Assembly (NCBI RefSeq): GCF_000829695.1
Contig: NZ_BBNN01000023.1
Span: forward strand, 1-64,000
Direction of reading: 5' to 3'
DNA from: Streptomyces sp. NBRC 110035
GTDB lineage: Bacteria; Actinomycetota; Actinomycetes; Streptomycetales; Streptomycetaceae
DNA: 64,000 nucleotides
The notes beneath the pieces were generated by a model. The model ran no database searches, had not been told where the DNA came from, and saw only the letters and a list, made by a program, of their open reading frames with translations. How positions within the stretch are numbered: the first letter of the stretch is position 1; each line of letters opens with the position of its first letter. Both the position numbers and the translations under genes were made by a program. Below are positions 7,635 to 16,412 of the stretch, piece after piece.

Positions 7635-8972
7635 GTGAGCCAGTACATGGCCAGGCTCGGGCGGCGTTCCCCCGCCACATCCCCGCGGCTGCGCCTGCAC
7701 CGCCGCCCCCGCCGTGTGGCGATGCTCTCCGTGCACACCTCCCCGCTCCACCAGCCGGGGACCGGCGACGCCGGCGGCATGAACGTCTACATCGTGGAAC
7801 TCGCCCAGCGCCTCGCCGCGATCAACATCGAGGTCGAGATCTTCACGCGCGCGACCGCCGCCGCCCTCCCGCCCACCGTCGACCTGGCGCCCGGTGTCCT
7901 CGTCCGGCACGTCGACGCAGGCCCCTACGAGGGCCTCGCCAAAGAGGAGCTGCCGGCCCAGCTGTGCGCCTTCACACACGGCGTGATGCAGGCGTGGGCC
8001 GGCCACCGTCCCGGCCACTACGACCTGGTCCACTCCCACTACTGGCTCTCCGGCCACGTCGGCTGGCTCGCCGCCCAGCGCTGGGGCGTTCCCCTGGTGC
8101 ACGCCATGCACACCATGGCCAAGGTCAAGAACGCCAACCTCGCCGTCGGCGACACCCCCGAACCGGCCGCCCGCGTCATCGGCGAGACCCAGATCGTCGC
8201 CGCCGCGGACCGGCTGATCGCCAACACCGCCGAGGAGGCGGACGAACTCGTCCGGCACTACGCGGCCGGGCGGGACAAGGTCGCCGTCGTCCACCCCGGC
8301 GTCAACCTCTCCCGGTTCCGCCCCGCCGACGGAAGGGCCGCGGCCCGCGCCCGCCTCGGGCTGCCCCAGGACGCCCTGATCCCGCTCTTCGCGGGCCGCA
8401 TCCAGCCCCTCAAGGCTCCGGACGTGCTGCTCCGCGCGGTGGCCGTCCTGCTCGGCGAGCGTCCCGAGCTGCGCTCGAAGATCTGCGTCCCCGTCGTCGG
8501 CGGCCCCAGCGGAAGCGGCCTCGCCAAGCCCGAGGGGCTGCAGAAACTCGCCGCCCGCCTGGGCATCGCCGACGTCGTGCGGTTCTGCCCGCCGGTCGGG
8601 CAGGAGCGGCTCGCCGACTGGTTCCGGGCCGCGTCCGTCCTCGTCATGCCGTCCTACAGCGAGTCCTTCGGCCTGGTCGCCATAGAGGCGCAGGCGGCCG
8701 GTACGCCGGTGCTCGCGGCCTCGGTCGGCGGACTGCCGGTGGCCGTGCGGGACGGGGACACCGGTTTCCTCGTCCAGGGCCACGACCCGCGCGCGTACGC
8801 GCGCGTGCTGCGCGAGCTCGCCGACGCGCCGCACCTCGTCGACCGGATGGGCGACGCGGCCGCCCGGCACGCCCTGTCCTTCGGCTGGGACAGGTCGGCC
8901 GCCGCCACGGCCGACGTCTACACGGCCGCGACGCAGGCGCACCGCCGTCACGTACGCTCGCACCATGGCTGA
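7635..8972 (+). CDS. mshA: MshA, D-inositol-3-phosphate glycosyltransferase (mycothiol synthesis)
   Basis: This GT-B, GT4-family enzyme transfers GlcNAc from UDP-GlcNAc to 1L-myo-inositol-1-phosphate, the first step of mycothiol synthesis, in the cytoplasm. The 445-residue frame starts at GTG 7635 with GAGGAGG nine bases upstream (VSQYMARLGRRS); an earlier ATG has no ribosome site. Diagnostic segments are LSVHTSPLHQPGTGDAGGMN at the acceptor side, HSHYWLSGHVGWLAAQ, FAGRIQPLKAPDVL, and YSESFGLVAIEAQAAGTP, the nucleotide-sugar-binding E-x7-E region. It overlaps the next gene by 8 bp, so the two are probably cotranscribed. Confidence 0.96.
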   Translation: MSQYMARLGRRSPATSPRLRLHRRPRRVAMLSVHTSPLHQPGTGDAGGMNVYIVELAQRLAAINIEVEIFTRATAAALPPTVDLAPGVLVRHVDAGPYEGLAKEELPAQLCAFTHGVMQAWAGHRPGHYDLVHSHYWLSGHVGWLAAQRWGVPLVHAMHTMAKVKNANLAVGDTPEPAARVIGETQIVAAADRLIANTAEEADELVRHYAAGRDKVAVVHPGVNLSRFRPADGRAAARARLGLPQDALIPLFAGRIQPLKAPDVLLRAVAVLLGERPELRSKICVPVVGGPSGSGLAKPEGLQKLAARLGIADVVRFCPPVGQERLADWFRAASVLVMPSYSESFGLVAIEAQAAGTPVLAASVGGLPVAVRDGDTGFLVQGHDPRAYARVLRELADAPHLVDRMGDAAARHALSFGWDRSAAATADVYTAATQAHRRHVRSHHG

Positions 8973-9483
8973 CAGGGCGGCGGAAGCGGAGCAGGGGGCG
9001 GCCCGGGTCGTCGAGGGCGTGCTGAAGGACGCCGAGCTCGACTGGGAGAGTCCCGCGCCCGGCACGTACGTCGTGAAGCTGCCCGGCACCCGCAAGCTGT
9101 CCACGACGGTCTCCCTCGTCGTCGGCCGCCACTCGCTCTCCCTCAACGCCTTCGTCGTCCGGCACCCCGACGAGAACGAGGCCGCCGTCCACCGCTGGCT
9201 CCTGGAGCGCAACCTCAAGCTGTACGGCGTGGGTTACGCCGTGGACCCGCTCGGAGACATCTACGTCACCGGGCGTTTCCCGCTGGCCGCCGTCACCCCC
9301 GACGAGGTCGACCGGCTGCTGGGCCAGGTCCTGGAGGCCGCCGACGGCAGCTTCAACACCCTCCTGGAGCTCGGGTTCGCCACCGCGATCCGCAAGGAGC
9401 ACGCCTGGCGGGTCTCGCGCGGCGAGTCGACCCGGAACCTCGACGCGTTCGCCCGGCTGATCGAGCGGCCCTCGGGAAAGTGA
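8965..9483 (+). CDS. YbjN-domain protein
   Basis: This 172-residue protein begins inside the 3' end of mshA, suggesting translational coupling. It matches the YbjN fold: a short helical N-terminus (VVEGVLKDAELDWE), beta strands (TYVVKLPGTRKLSTTVSLVV), and helices with AVHRWLLERNLKLYGVGYAV and PDEVDRLLGQVLEAADGSFN. YbjN proteins resemble type III secretion chaperones; their role in actinobacteria is unknown. Being fixed behind mshA hints at a link to redox or thiol metabolism, which is inference only. Confidence 0.82.
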   Translation: MADRAAEAEQGAARVVEGVLKDAELDWESPAPGTYVVKLPGTRKLSTTVSLVVGRHSLSLNAFVVRHPDENEAAVHRWLLERNLKLYGVGYAVDPLGDIYVTGRFPLAAVTPDEVDRLLGQVLEAADGSFNTLLELGFATAIRKEHAWRVSRGESTRNLDAFARLIERPSGK

Positions 9484-9585
9484 CGACGGTGCAGGTCACC
9501 ACAGGGACTCCGAACGAACGTACGTACGGGATCGGGCTGTTGGTCTGCCGCGATCCGGGCCCCGTAGGTCGGGGCCCCTGCGTAA

Positions 9586-10401
9586 ATGAGGATGTGCATG
9601 CGCACAGGCAGATCCGCGGTCGTGGCCGCGCTCACGGGAGCGCTCGCCCTCGGGGTGTTCACCGCCCCACCCGCGCACGCGGCCGACACCGGCGTCACGG
9701 TGACGGACATGGTCGTGAACAAGGGCAAGCCCATCGTCGTGGGCATCTCCGAGGAGAAGAACCCCGGCGTCAGCTTCCGCATGACCTGGCCCGCGGGCCA
9801 CATCTCCAGTGACATCACCGCCTTCCCGTACCTGTACCACGACACCACGGCCGCCAAGGCCCTGGACAAGGGCGGCATCTACACGGGCTTCGTCACCTAC
9901 TACGACGACACCCCCCGCTCGGCCGACGTCGAGGGCGAGCTCTACATCGATCCCCCCTGGACCCTGGACTCCAACAACGACGCCACCACGTGGAAGATCG
10001 CTGTCAACGTCCGCCTCTGGACCCCCGACGACAAGCTCAAGGCCGAGGAGAACCTGACCGGTCTCGGCACGGTCCAGGTCAAGCGCGCCGCGCGGGCCAC
10101 GGTCAACGCCTCGCCGGAGCCGGTCGCCAAGAACAAGGCGCTCACCGTGACGGGCAAGCTGACGCGCGCCGACTGGGTCAGGCACGCGTACGTCGGCTAC
10201 GGCTCCAAGCTGGCCAAACTGCAGTTCCGCAAGGCGGGCACCAGCACCTACACGACGGTCAAGACCGTGCGGGCGAACTCCACGGGATACCTGAAGACCA
10301 CGGTGACGGCCACCACCGACGGCTACTGGCGCTGGACGTTCGGCCAGACGTCCACGACGGGCGGGGCCACGGCGGCGGGTGACTACGTCGACGTGAAGTG
10401 A
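9586..10401 (+). CDS. Secreted protein with two beta-type domains, function unknown
   Basis: This 271-residue precursor has a clear Sec signal peptide: basic start MRTGRS, hydrophobic VVAALTGALALGVFTA, cleavage after PPAHA. ATG is possible at 9586, 9592 or 9598; 9598 has GAGGA at the best spacing and gives the tidiest signal peptide. The mature part has no domain I can name. Residues ~35-165 are beta-rich; residues ~170-270 (KAARATVNASPEP..KGKLTRADW, YLKTTVTATTDGYWRWTFGQ) look like the Ig-like beta repeats common in streptomycete secreted proteins. It ends convergently, overlapping the AraC gene by 19 bp. Confidence 0.75.
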   Translation: MRMCMRTGRSAVVAALTGALALGVFTAPPAHAADTGVTVTDMVVNKGKPIVVGISEEKNPGVSFRMTWPAGHISSDITAFPYLYHDTTAAKALDKGGIYTGFVTYYDDTPRSADVEGELYIDPPWTLDSNNDATTWKIAVNVRLWTPDDKLKAEENLTGLGTVQVKRAARATVNASPEPVAKNKALTVTGKLTRADWVRHAYVGYGSKLAKLQFRKAGTSTYTTVKTVRANSTGYLKTTVTATTDGYWRWTFGQTSTTGGATAAGDYVDVK

Positions 10402-11282
10402 CGTGACGCGGCGGTACGGCCGCCGTCCGCCCGGCCGTCCGGGGCCGGCGCCCCGCTCTCCCAGGGGCTGCCGGCCCCCGCGCGGTAACGTCCCGGCGGG
10501 ACGCCGACCAGTTTCCGGAAATGCCGCGTGAGATGGGCCTGGTCGTAGAAGCCGGTGGCCACCGCGACCTCGCCCGGTGACCGGCCCTCGAGCAGCATCC
10601 GACGGGCCCGGCCCACCCGGCGGGACATCAGGTACTGGTGCGGGGCGATGCCGTAGGCGCCGCTGAACGCCCGTACGAGATGGGCGGGATGCGCGGACAG
10701 CAGCCCCGCGGCCTCCGCCAGGCCGACACCCTCCACGACCCGTTCGTCGAGCAGCTCCCGCAGCCGCCGCGCGAGGACGGGATCCCGCCGAGGCTCCGGT
10801 GCGCCGGCCCGGGACCGCAGATGGGCCCGCAGCCGCTCCCCGACGAGTGTCAGCCTGCTCTCCGCCTCGAACTCGTCACCGGGCCCCGACAACGCCGCGT
10901 GCACCTGCCCCACGCGCTGCCGCAGCAGCGGATCACGCAGGTCGGGACGGTCCACGGCGGCCCCGATCAACTCGTCCCCGAGGTGCGTCCCGTCGAGGTA
11001 CAGCACCCGCTTGCGGAAGCCGTCCGGGGTCGCGGAGGCGCCGTTGTGCGCAACGTGCGGCGGCAGCAGGGACACGGTGCCGTGCGGGGTGCCGTGCTCG
11101 TGCCGGTCCAGGTCGTACCGCACGGCGCCGGCGTCGACGACGAGGAGTGTCCAGGCGTCGTGGACGTGCATCGGATAGGCGTACTCGGTGAAGCGGGCGT
11201 GGAACACCTCGACGATCCCCGGGACACGGGGGCGCCAGGCGGAGACGGTCCGCTCGGCACGGTCCGCGCGCGCTGCGGCCAT
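10383..11282 (-). CDS. AraC-family transcriptional regulator
   Basis: The start is taken as ATG 11282 (MAAARADRAERTVSAWRP); an in-frame ATG at 11297 is also possible. The N-terminal ~160 residues are a cupin-type sensing domain (HARFTEYAYPMHVHDAWTLL, RYDLDRHEHGTPHGTVSLLP). The C-terminal ~100 residues hold the two helix-turn-helix units, with GLAEAAGLLSAHPAHLVRAF and the signature ATGFYDQAHLTRHFRKLVG. It is divergent from a DUF2000 gene 50 bp away, which it may control. Its 3' end overlaps the secreted-protein gene on the other strand by 19 bp. Confidence 0.9.
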   Translation of the reverse strand: MAAARADRAERTVSAWRPRVPGIVEVFHARFTEYAYPMHVHDAWTLLVVDAGAVRYDLDRHEHGTPHGTVSLLPPHVAHNGASATPDGFRKRVLYLDGTHLGDELIGAAVDRPDLRDPLLRQRVGQVHAALSGPGDEFEAESRLTLVGERLRAHLRSRAGAPEPRRDPVLARRLRELLDERVVEGVGLAEAAGLLSAHPAHLVRAFSGAYGIAPHQYLMSRRVGRARRMLLEGRSPGEVAVATGFYDQAHLTRHFRKLVGVPPGRYRAGAGSPWESGAPAPDGRADGGRTAASRHFTST

Positions 11283-11331
11283 GCAAACAACGTACAAGAC
11301 GGGGACGTACGCCGATCGGCAGTCTCAGGGC

Positions 11332-11748
11332 ATGAGCACTCGCTTCGACACGAAGATCGCCGTCCTGCTGCGCGAGGACCTGGAAACCTGGCAGCGCCTC
11401 AACGTCACCGCGTTCCTGGTCAGCGGCCTGGGCAGCCAGGTCCCCGAACTGATCGGCGCGCCCTACGAAGACGCGGACGGCGTGGCCTATCTGCCGATGT
11501 TCCGTCAGCCGGTGCTGGTCTTCGAGGGCACCGAGGAAACCCTGGCGGCCGCCCACACCCGCGTGCTGTCCCGCGCCCTGCCGCGCGCGCTGTTCACCGG
11601 CGACCTGTTCGCCACGGGCCACGACGACGCCAACCGCGCGGCGGTACGGGCGGTCCCGACGGCGGACCTGGACCTGGTCGGCCTGGCCGTCCACGGCCCG
11701 AGGAACGCGGTCGACAAGATCCTCAAGGGAGCCCGCATGCACCCGTGA
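11332..11748 (+). CDS. DUF2000 family protein
   Basis: This 138-residue protein starts at ATG 11332 (MSTRFDTKIAVLLREDLETW). The pattern, including WQRLNVTAFLVSGLGSQVPE, PMFRQPVLVFEG and DLVGLAVHGPRNAVDKILKG, fits DUF2000, small peptidyl-tRNA-hydrolase-II-like proteins of unknown function. AraC regulator plus DUF2000 as a divergent pair is a common arrangement, so the regulator probably controls this gene. Confidence 0.85.
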   Translation: MSTRFDTKIAVLLREDLETWQRLNVTAFLVSGLGSQVPELIGAPYEDADGVAYLPMFRQPVLVFEGTEETLAAAHTRVLSRALPRALFTGDLFATGHDDANRAAVRAVPTADLDLVGLAVHGPRNAVDKILKGARMHP

Positions 11749-11805
11749 GAACGCGTGCACCTGAGAACGCGTGAGAACGAGGGAAACCCGTGGGAGGCTG
11801 CCCCC

Positions 11806-12330
11806 ATGCCGTCAGGCCCGCCGCCGCCCCGCCCGGTCCTCTTCCTGGACGTGGACGGCCCTCTCATCCCGTTCGGGGCACCCGGCTCCGGGGCACGGGC
11901 GTTCACGCGCGGACCGTCCGCGGAGCGGGGCAACCCCCTCCTGGACCGGCTCGACCCCACCGTGGGCCCTCGCCTGCTGGCCCTGGGCTGCGACCTCGTA
12001 TGGGCCACGACCTGGCTCGACGAGGCGAACGGCACCGTGGCTCCCCGCATCGGCCTGCCGACGTTGCCGGTGGTGCGGTGGCCGGACGAACCGCTCACCA
12101 CCGGCGTCCCGCGAGGCCTGCACGGGAAGACACGCCTCCTGTGCGAGTGGGCCGGCCACCACCCGTTCGTCTGGCTGGACGACGAGATCGGCCCGATGGA
12201 CGAACAGTGGATCGAGGCGACCCACCCGGCCCCGGCCCTCCCGCACCGGGTGGACCCGGCGAGAGGGCTGGCGGAGGAGGACTTCGCGGCGGTGGAGGAG
12301 TGGCTGAGGCACATCGGGCCACGTCCGTGA
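11806..12330 (+). CDS. HAD-superfamily phosphatase-like protein
   Basis: This 174-residue protein starts at ATG 11806, ten bases after GGGAGG. The HAD motif I is VLFLDVDGPLIPFG (nucleophile Asp with DxD), ATTWLDEAN is the motif II region, and FVWLDDEIGPMDEQW supplies the acidic motif IV. The fold is compact with no cap domain. The substrate is unknown. It lies 58 bp after the DUF2000 gene on the same strand and may share its transcript; a strong hairpin follows. Confidence 0.82.
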   Translation: MPSGPPPPRPVLFLDVDGPLIPFGAPGSGARAFTRGPSAERGNPLLDRLDPTVGPRLLALGCDLVWATTWLDEANGTVAPRIGLPTLPVVRWPDEPLTTGVPRGLHGKTRLLCEWAGHHPFVWLDDEIGPMDEQWIEATHPAPALPHRVDPARGLAEEDFAAVEEWLRHIGPRP

Positions 12331-12364
12331 CGGTGACGGTGACGACAGTGACCGGTACGGCGAA

Positions 12365-12395
12365 GGCGGCCGCAGAGGTGTGGTCTGCGGCCGCC
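12365..12395. terminator. Bidirectional hairpin between convergent genes
   Basis: GGCGGCCGCAGA at 12365-12376 pairs perfectly with TCTGCGGCCGCC at 12384-12395 around a 7-nt loop. It separates the HAD gene (plus) from the phytase-like gene (minus). Confidence 0.65.
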
Positions 12396-12448
12396 CGGGG
12401 GTCGGCCGGCCGGTGGTGCCGGTGGGGCGGCTGTGCGCCGGTCGTGGG

Positions 12449-14821
12449 TCAGTCGCGGCCGAAGATCTTCTTGCTGGAGCCGAGGCGCAGGAAGACGGTC
12501 TCGCCGGAGGCGTCGTCCAGGGCGTCGTTGTCGGTCACGGCGTAGACGTGGCCGTCGCCGCCGACGGTCAGGCCCTCGAGCTTCTCCTGCGTCCAGCCGT
12601 TCGTGGCCCTCAGGTCGGGCAGGACGTCGTGGGCGAGCTTCTTGCGCAGCACGGGCAGCTTGTCCGACGGCGCGGCCGATTTCGGCAGGTCGACGGTGTA
12701 GACGCGCTTGACCTTCGCGGCGGGGCCGTTCAGTTTGTCCCGTTCGACGACGGCGAGCCTGTCGCCGACCACGGTGATCTCGGAGAGACCGATCCAGTCG
12801 CCGGGAGTGGTGGTGGCGCCGAGGCGGTAGCCGTACCAGCTCCAGGTGCCGGCCGCGACGTCGTACCGGCCGAGGCGGACGGTCCCGGACGGGTCGCCCG
12901 CGACCTCGCGCTGCAGCACGGCCCAGACGATCTCGCGGCCGTGGCGGTCGGTGGTGGCGGTGACACCCTCGAAGCCCTGGCTCCCGAGACCCTCGGCGAC
13001 AGCCGCGGGGAGGGCGACGGCCTGCCGGGTGACACCGGAACGGTCCAGCCGGACCAGCTTGTTGCCGGCGCCGTTCCCGCCCTCGACGGCGAGCCAGTAG
13101 CCGCCCTGCGGCCGCGCGAAGACGCCCTCGGCGTCGTAGCCGACGGGCTGCCCCTCGGCGTCCTTGACGGTCAGCTCACCGGTGATCAGCGCCGGCTGCC
13201 CTCCGGGCTTCCCGGGCCCCGGCCTGGACCCCGGCTTGGACCCCTGCCCCGTGTCGACGGTGAGGATGCGGGTGGGCGTGTACGCCGCGTCGGTCACGCT
13301 GACCAGCCGGTCCCGCGTGCCGGGCACGGCGGACAGCGCGCCCAGGGCGCCCCAGCCGATCGGCGCGCCGGTGGAGTCGGACGCCGAGACGATGCTCGGG
13401 AACGCCGGGGTGCCCCTGCCGAGGCGGAACAGGCTCACCGAGGCCCGGACGCCGGCCGAGGCGTCGTCCACCTCGCTGGAGACCGCGAGCAGACCGCGCC
13501 CGGGGATCGGCAGCAGACCCTCGGGGCCGTTGGTGGCGGGCAGCATCTGGCGGAAGACGGGGGAGGCCGGCCGGCTGACGTCGTACACGGCGACGAAGTT
13601 GCTCCGCTCCGAGCCGACGAAGGCGTAGCGCACCCCGCCGTACTCGGCGACGGCCAGGCCCTCGGGTTCGGTGCCCTTCTTCCCGGCCCGGCCCTCGTTG
13701 TGCAGCCCGTACCGCACGGCGAGCCGTTCGAAGGTGTTGCCCGCGTCCCAGGCCACCTTGCCGGTGCGGCTGTCGAAGACGGTCCAGCCGCGGGAACCGC
13801 CGCGCCAGTCGCCCTCGTTGGCGGTCGCGAAGTAACGGTCGTCGATCCAGTTCAGCGCGTCGGGCTCGCGCGGTACGCCGGTGATCGAGCCGGTGAGGTC
13901 GATCGTGCCGTCGTCGGCCGTGTCGATGCCGTCGACCGACACGGTGCCGGCGTCGAACGCCTTGGTGACCTCGCCCGTCGGCAGGTCCACCAGGACGACG
14001 CCGTTGTTCTCCTGCAGGGTCACCGCGAGCTGGTTGCGGCCGTTGACGGAGACGTATTCCGGCTCCGGGTCGGCCGGTTCGGTGATCCCGGCCGCGACGA
14101 GCTCGGGCAGCGCGCTGCCGTCCTTCCGGGTCAGCGGCACGGGCCGGACCCGCCACTTCGCCGGCGACGCGCCCCGGAGATCGACGATCTGCACGAAACC
14201 GGCGGGGAGCTGGGGCAGATCGCCCTCCTCGCCGCCGGGCGGGGTCGCCTCCTCGTCGCGCTCGTTCTCCATCGCGATGGCGGCGTACCGCTCGTCCGCG
14301 CTGATCGCGACGGAGTCGGGCTGGCCGCCGAGGTCGTGGCTCGCCACCCGCTTGCGGTCGCGCAGCGAGATCACGTCGAGCCGGCCGGACGGGTCGGTGA
14401 AGGAGGCGCTGGTGTTCACCACCACCAGGACGTACTGGCCGACCACGGACACCGAGGTCGGCTCGTCCTCGGCGTCGCCGAGCTCCGACAGCGACAGCGT
14501 GCCGAGTCCGCGCGGGCGGTCGGCGCGGCTGATGTCGAGGAAGCCGATCCGCTTGCCCGCGGCGTCGGTGTAGACGAGCGTGCGGCCGTCCTCGCTGGTG
14601 TCCGAGATCTCGGCGACGGTCTCGGTGGCGGGGTCCTCGCCGGCCGGCCGGTTCTGGAAGACCGGGTAGGTGGCGGTCCGCTCGAAGGCCACCGCCCGGT
14701 GACGCTCATGAGCCCCGCGCTCCGCGGCCCTGTGGTCCGCGCTCGCCACACCCGTGCCGGCCAGGGTGCCGGCGGCGACGACAAGGGCCGCGAGAGCGGC
14801 GTTGGTTCTCCTGGAGGGCAT
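12449..14821 (-). CDS. Secreted phytase-like esterase, beta-propeller
   Basis: This 790-residue protein has a signal peptide (MPSRRTNAALAALVVAAGTL, cleavage near GVASA-DHRA). The body reads as repeated propeller blades: VAEISDTSEDGRTLVYTDAA, GQPDSVAISADERYAAIAM, NWIDDRYFATANEGDW and TEPEGLAVAEYGGVRYAFVG. Segments such as GYDAEGVFARPQGGYWLAVE match the esterase-like-activity-of-phytase family. It probably acts outside the cell on phosphoesters, but the true substrate is unknown. It stands alone: a shared terminator lies downstream and a 138-bp gap separates it from the next minus-strand gene upstream. Confidence 0.82.
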   Translation of the reverse strand: MPSRRTNAALAALVVAAGTLAGTGVASADHRAAERGAHERHRAVAFERTATYPVFQNRPAGEDPATETVAEISDTSEDGRTLVYTDAAGKRIGFLDISRADRPRGLGTLSLSELGDAEDEPTSVSVVGQYVLVVVNTSASFTDPSGRLDVISLRDRKRVASHDLGGQPDSVAISADERYAAIAMENERDEEATPPGGEEGDLPQLPAGFVQIVDLRGASPAKWRVRPVPLTRKDGSALPELVAAGITEPADPEPEYVSVNGRNQLAVTLQENNGVVLVDLPTGEVTKAFDAGTVSVDGIDTADDGTIDLTGSITGVPREPDALNWIDDRYFATANEGDWRGGSRGWTVFDSRTGKVAWDAGNTFERLAVRYGLHNEGRAGKKGTEPEGLAVAEYGGVRYAFVGSERSNFVAVYDVSRPASPVFRQMLPATNGPEGLLPIPGRGLLAVSSEVDDASAGVRASVSLFRLGRGTPAFPSIVSASDSTGAPIGWGALGALSAVPGTRDRLVSVTDAAYTPTRILTVDTGQGSKPGSRPGPGKPGGQPALITGELTVKDAEGQPVGYDAEGVFARPQGGYWLAVEGGNGAGNKLVRLDRSGVTRQAVALPAAVAEGLGSQGFEGVTATTDRHGREIVWAVLQREVAGDPSGTVRLGRYDVAAGTWSWYGYRLGATTTPGDWIGLSEITVVGDRLAVVERDKLNGPAAKVKRVYTVDLPKSAAPSDKLPVLRKKLAHDVLPDLRATNGWTQEKLEGLTVGGDGHVYAVTDNDALDDASGETVFLRLGSSKKIFGRD

Positions 14822-14959
14822 CTTCTCTCCGTTGCAGTCCGGCTTCTTGGCCGGATCGTCGCACCCGGTCGCCCGCGCTGACGGGCGCCCGGATGAACAA
14901 TGGACGAAGATCGCCTGCTTCCCCGGCGTACGGCGGGCGCGTGCTCTATGGCCCTCCGG

Positions 14960-15856
14960 TCAACTCCCTTGCCGCGCGCTTTCGTTCGGGGACGGCTGGG
15001 GCGGGCCGCCGTGCGGCGGGCCGGTGTGGCGTCGCAGGGCGGCCGCCGGCTGTGCGGTCAGGAAGCGGTCGAAGGGGCGCGGCGCGGTGCCCGTGATCTG
15101 CTCGACCGTGGTGGTCGTCCGGTCCTCGGCGCCGGCCGCGATCGCCGTGTCCAGTCCGGCCGGCAGATCCGCGAAGGCGGCCGGGATCCCGTGCTGCCGC
15201 AGGTGGGCGGACAGCTCCCGCGCGCCGACCCGCCGGTGCCGCACGGTGCGGCCGGTGAACCCGGTCAGCGTTGCCGCGACGTCGTCGAAGCCGAGCGGGC
15301 GCGGGCCGGTCAGCACCAGGTCGGGGGCCGGTGGCGCGGGGCTCGTGAGGACGTGGCGCGCGACGGAGGCGATGTCCTCCGGGTCGATGAACGGGACGCG
15401 GCCGTCGCCGGTGGCGCTGACGATCTCGTCGTCGCGGCGGACGGACTCGGCGTGCAGGTGGTCGCCGGTGAAGTTGCTGGCGAACCAGGTCGGACGCAGC
15501 ACCGTCGCCTGCGGGACGTAGCGCGGCAGCAGTGTGCCGAGCGCGCCCCACCCGGGACTGCCGACCGGGACGGCGGACGAACCCAGCAGCGCGACCCGTG
15601 CCACGCCCGCATGCCGTGCGGCGGCGAGGAACGGTTCCACGACCGGGACCGGGTCGGCGACGCCGATCGGCGCCACCAGGTAGACGGCGCGCACACCGCG
15701 TACCGCCGGGCCGAACGTGGCCGGGTCCGTCCAGTCGAAGCGGACGTCGGCCCGCGCGGACCGGCCGGCCCGGCGGACCAGGGTGCCCCGGTCGTGCAGC
15801 TGCCGCGCGAGCCGGCTGCCGGTGGTCCCGCTCGCGCCGGTGACGAGGACGGTCAT
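14960..15856 (-). CDS. NmrA-like NAD(P)-binding oxidoreductase
   Basis: This 298-residue protein begins with the atypical-SDR nucleotide-binding motif TVLVTGASGTTGSRLARQL. It continues with VRAVYLVAPIG, VALLGSSAVPVG, VLRPTWFASNF and FIDPEDIASVARHVL, all typical of NmrA/QOR2-type reductases. It overlaps the SnoaL-like gene by 4 bp (ATGA), so the two form an operon. The operon diverges from a TetR gene with a twin palindromic operator between them, suggesting induction by a small molecule. Confidence 0.88.
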   Translation of the reverse strand: MTVLVTGASGTTGSRLARQLHDRGTLVRRAGRSARADVRFDWTDPATFGPAVRGVRAVYLVAPIGVADPVPVVEPFLAAARHAGVARVALLGSSAVPVGSPGWGALGTLLPRYVPQATVLRPTWFASNFTGDHLHAESVRRDDEIVSATGDGRVPFIDPEDIASVARHVLTSPAPPAPDLVLTGPRPLGFDDVAATLTGFTGRTVRHRRVGARELSAHLRQHGIPAAFADLPAGLDTAIAAGAEDRTTTTVEQITGTAPRPFDRFLTAQPAAALRRHTGPPHGGPPQPSPNESARQGS

Positions 15857-16317
15857 GCGGCGGACACCTCCTGGAGCATCAGCGGGTTCCAGGAGTCGCG
15901 GTAGTGCCGGATGCGGCCGTCGACGACGGTCAGCACCGCGACGTAGCGGGCCGTGTACGGCGCGCCCGTGGCGACGACCCGGCCGCTCGCGGCCATCTCC
16001 GCGACGATGACCTCCGGGTCGGCGGTCTCGTGCACGGTCACGTCGTGGACGCGCTGGATGTCGACCATGTCCGTGCAGCCGTCGAGATACGCCTCGACCG
16101 CCGCCCGGCCGTCGAGCCGCTGCGGCCGGCCGGGCGGCGCGAACGGGAACTCCATGACGGCGTCGTCCGCGTACAGCGCCGTGAACGCGGCCATGTCGTG
16201 GGCGAGCAGGTGCTCGACGGCGCGGCGGAAGACGGCCACCGGGCCGCCGGGACGCCCGGGGTGTCCTGAGTTCTCGGGGCGCTCGGGGGGTTCGGGGTGC
16301 TCGGGGTGTCCGGGCAT
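15853..16317 (-). CDS. SnoaL-like (NTF2 fold) protein
   Basis: This 154-residue protein starts at ATG 16317, with GAGGAGG correctly placed upstream. After a Pro/Glu/His-rich leader (~1-25) comes a one-domain SnoaL/NTF2 fold: VAVFRRAVEHLLAHDMAAFT, YADDAVMEFPFAPPG, GRAAVEAYLDGCTDM and VDGRIRHYRDSWNPL. Such proteins are small cyclases, isomerases or ligand binders. It is the first gene of the operon with the NmrA-like reductase, facing the TetR gene. Confidence 0.85.
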   Translation of the reverse strand: MPGHPEHPEPPERPENSGHPGRPGGPVAVFRRAVEHLLAHDMAAFTALYADDAVMEFPFAPPGRPQRLDGRAAVEAYLDGCTDMVDIQRVHDVTVHETADPEVIVAEMAASGRVVATGAPYTARYVAVLTVVDGRIRHYRDSWNPLMLQEVSAA

Positions 16318-16346
16318 GGGTCCTCCTCGGGGACGCGGCACACTAG

Positions 16347-16392
16347 AATGCGGACTGCTGGTCCGCATTCACTGTAGCGGACTGCTGGTCCG
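16347..16392. promoter_or_regulatory. Twin palindromic operator between SnoaL-like and TetR genes
   Basis: A perfect palindrome with 9-bp arms, AATGCGGAC-TGCTG-GTCCGCATT, covers 16347-16369. Its 15-bp core CGGACTGCTGGTCCG recurs at 16378-16392, 27 bp away. Twin identical cores in a divergent promoter next to a TetR gene strongly suggest the TetR binding site controlling both directions. Confidence 0.7.
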
Positions 16393-16412
16393 TTTCGAGA
16401 GGGAGGCATGCC

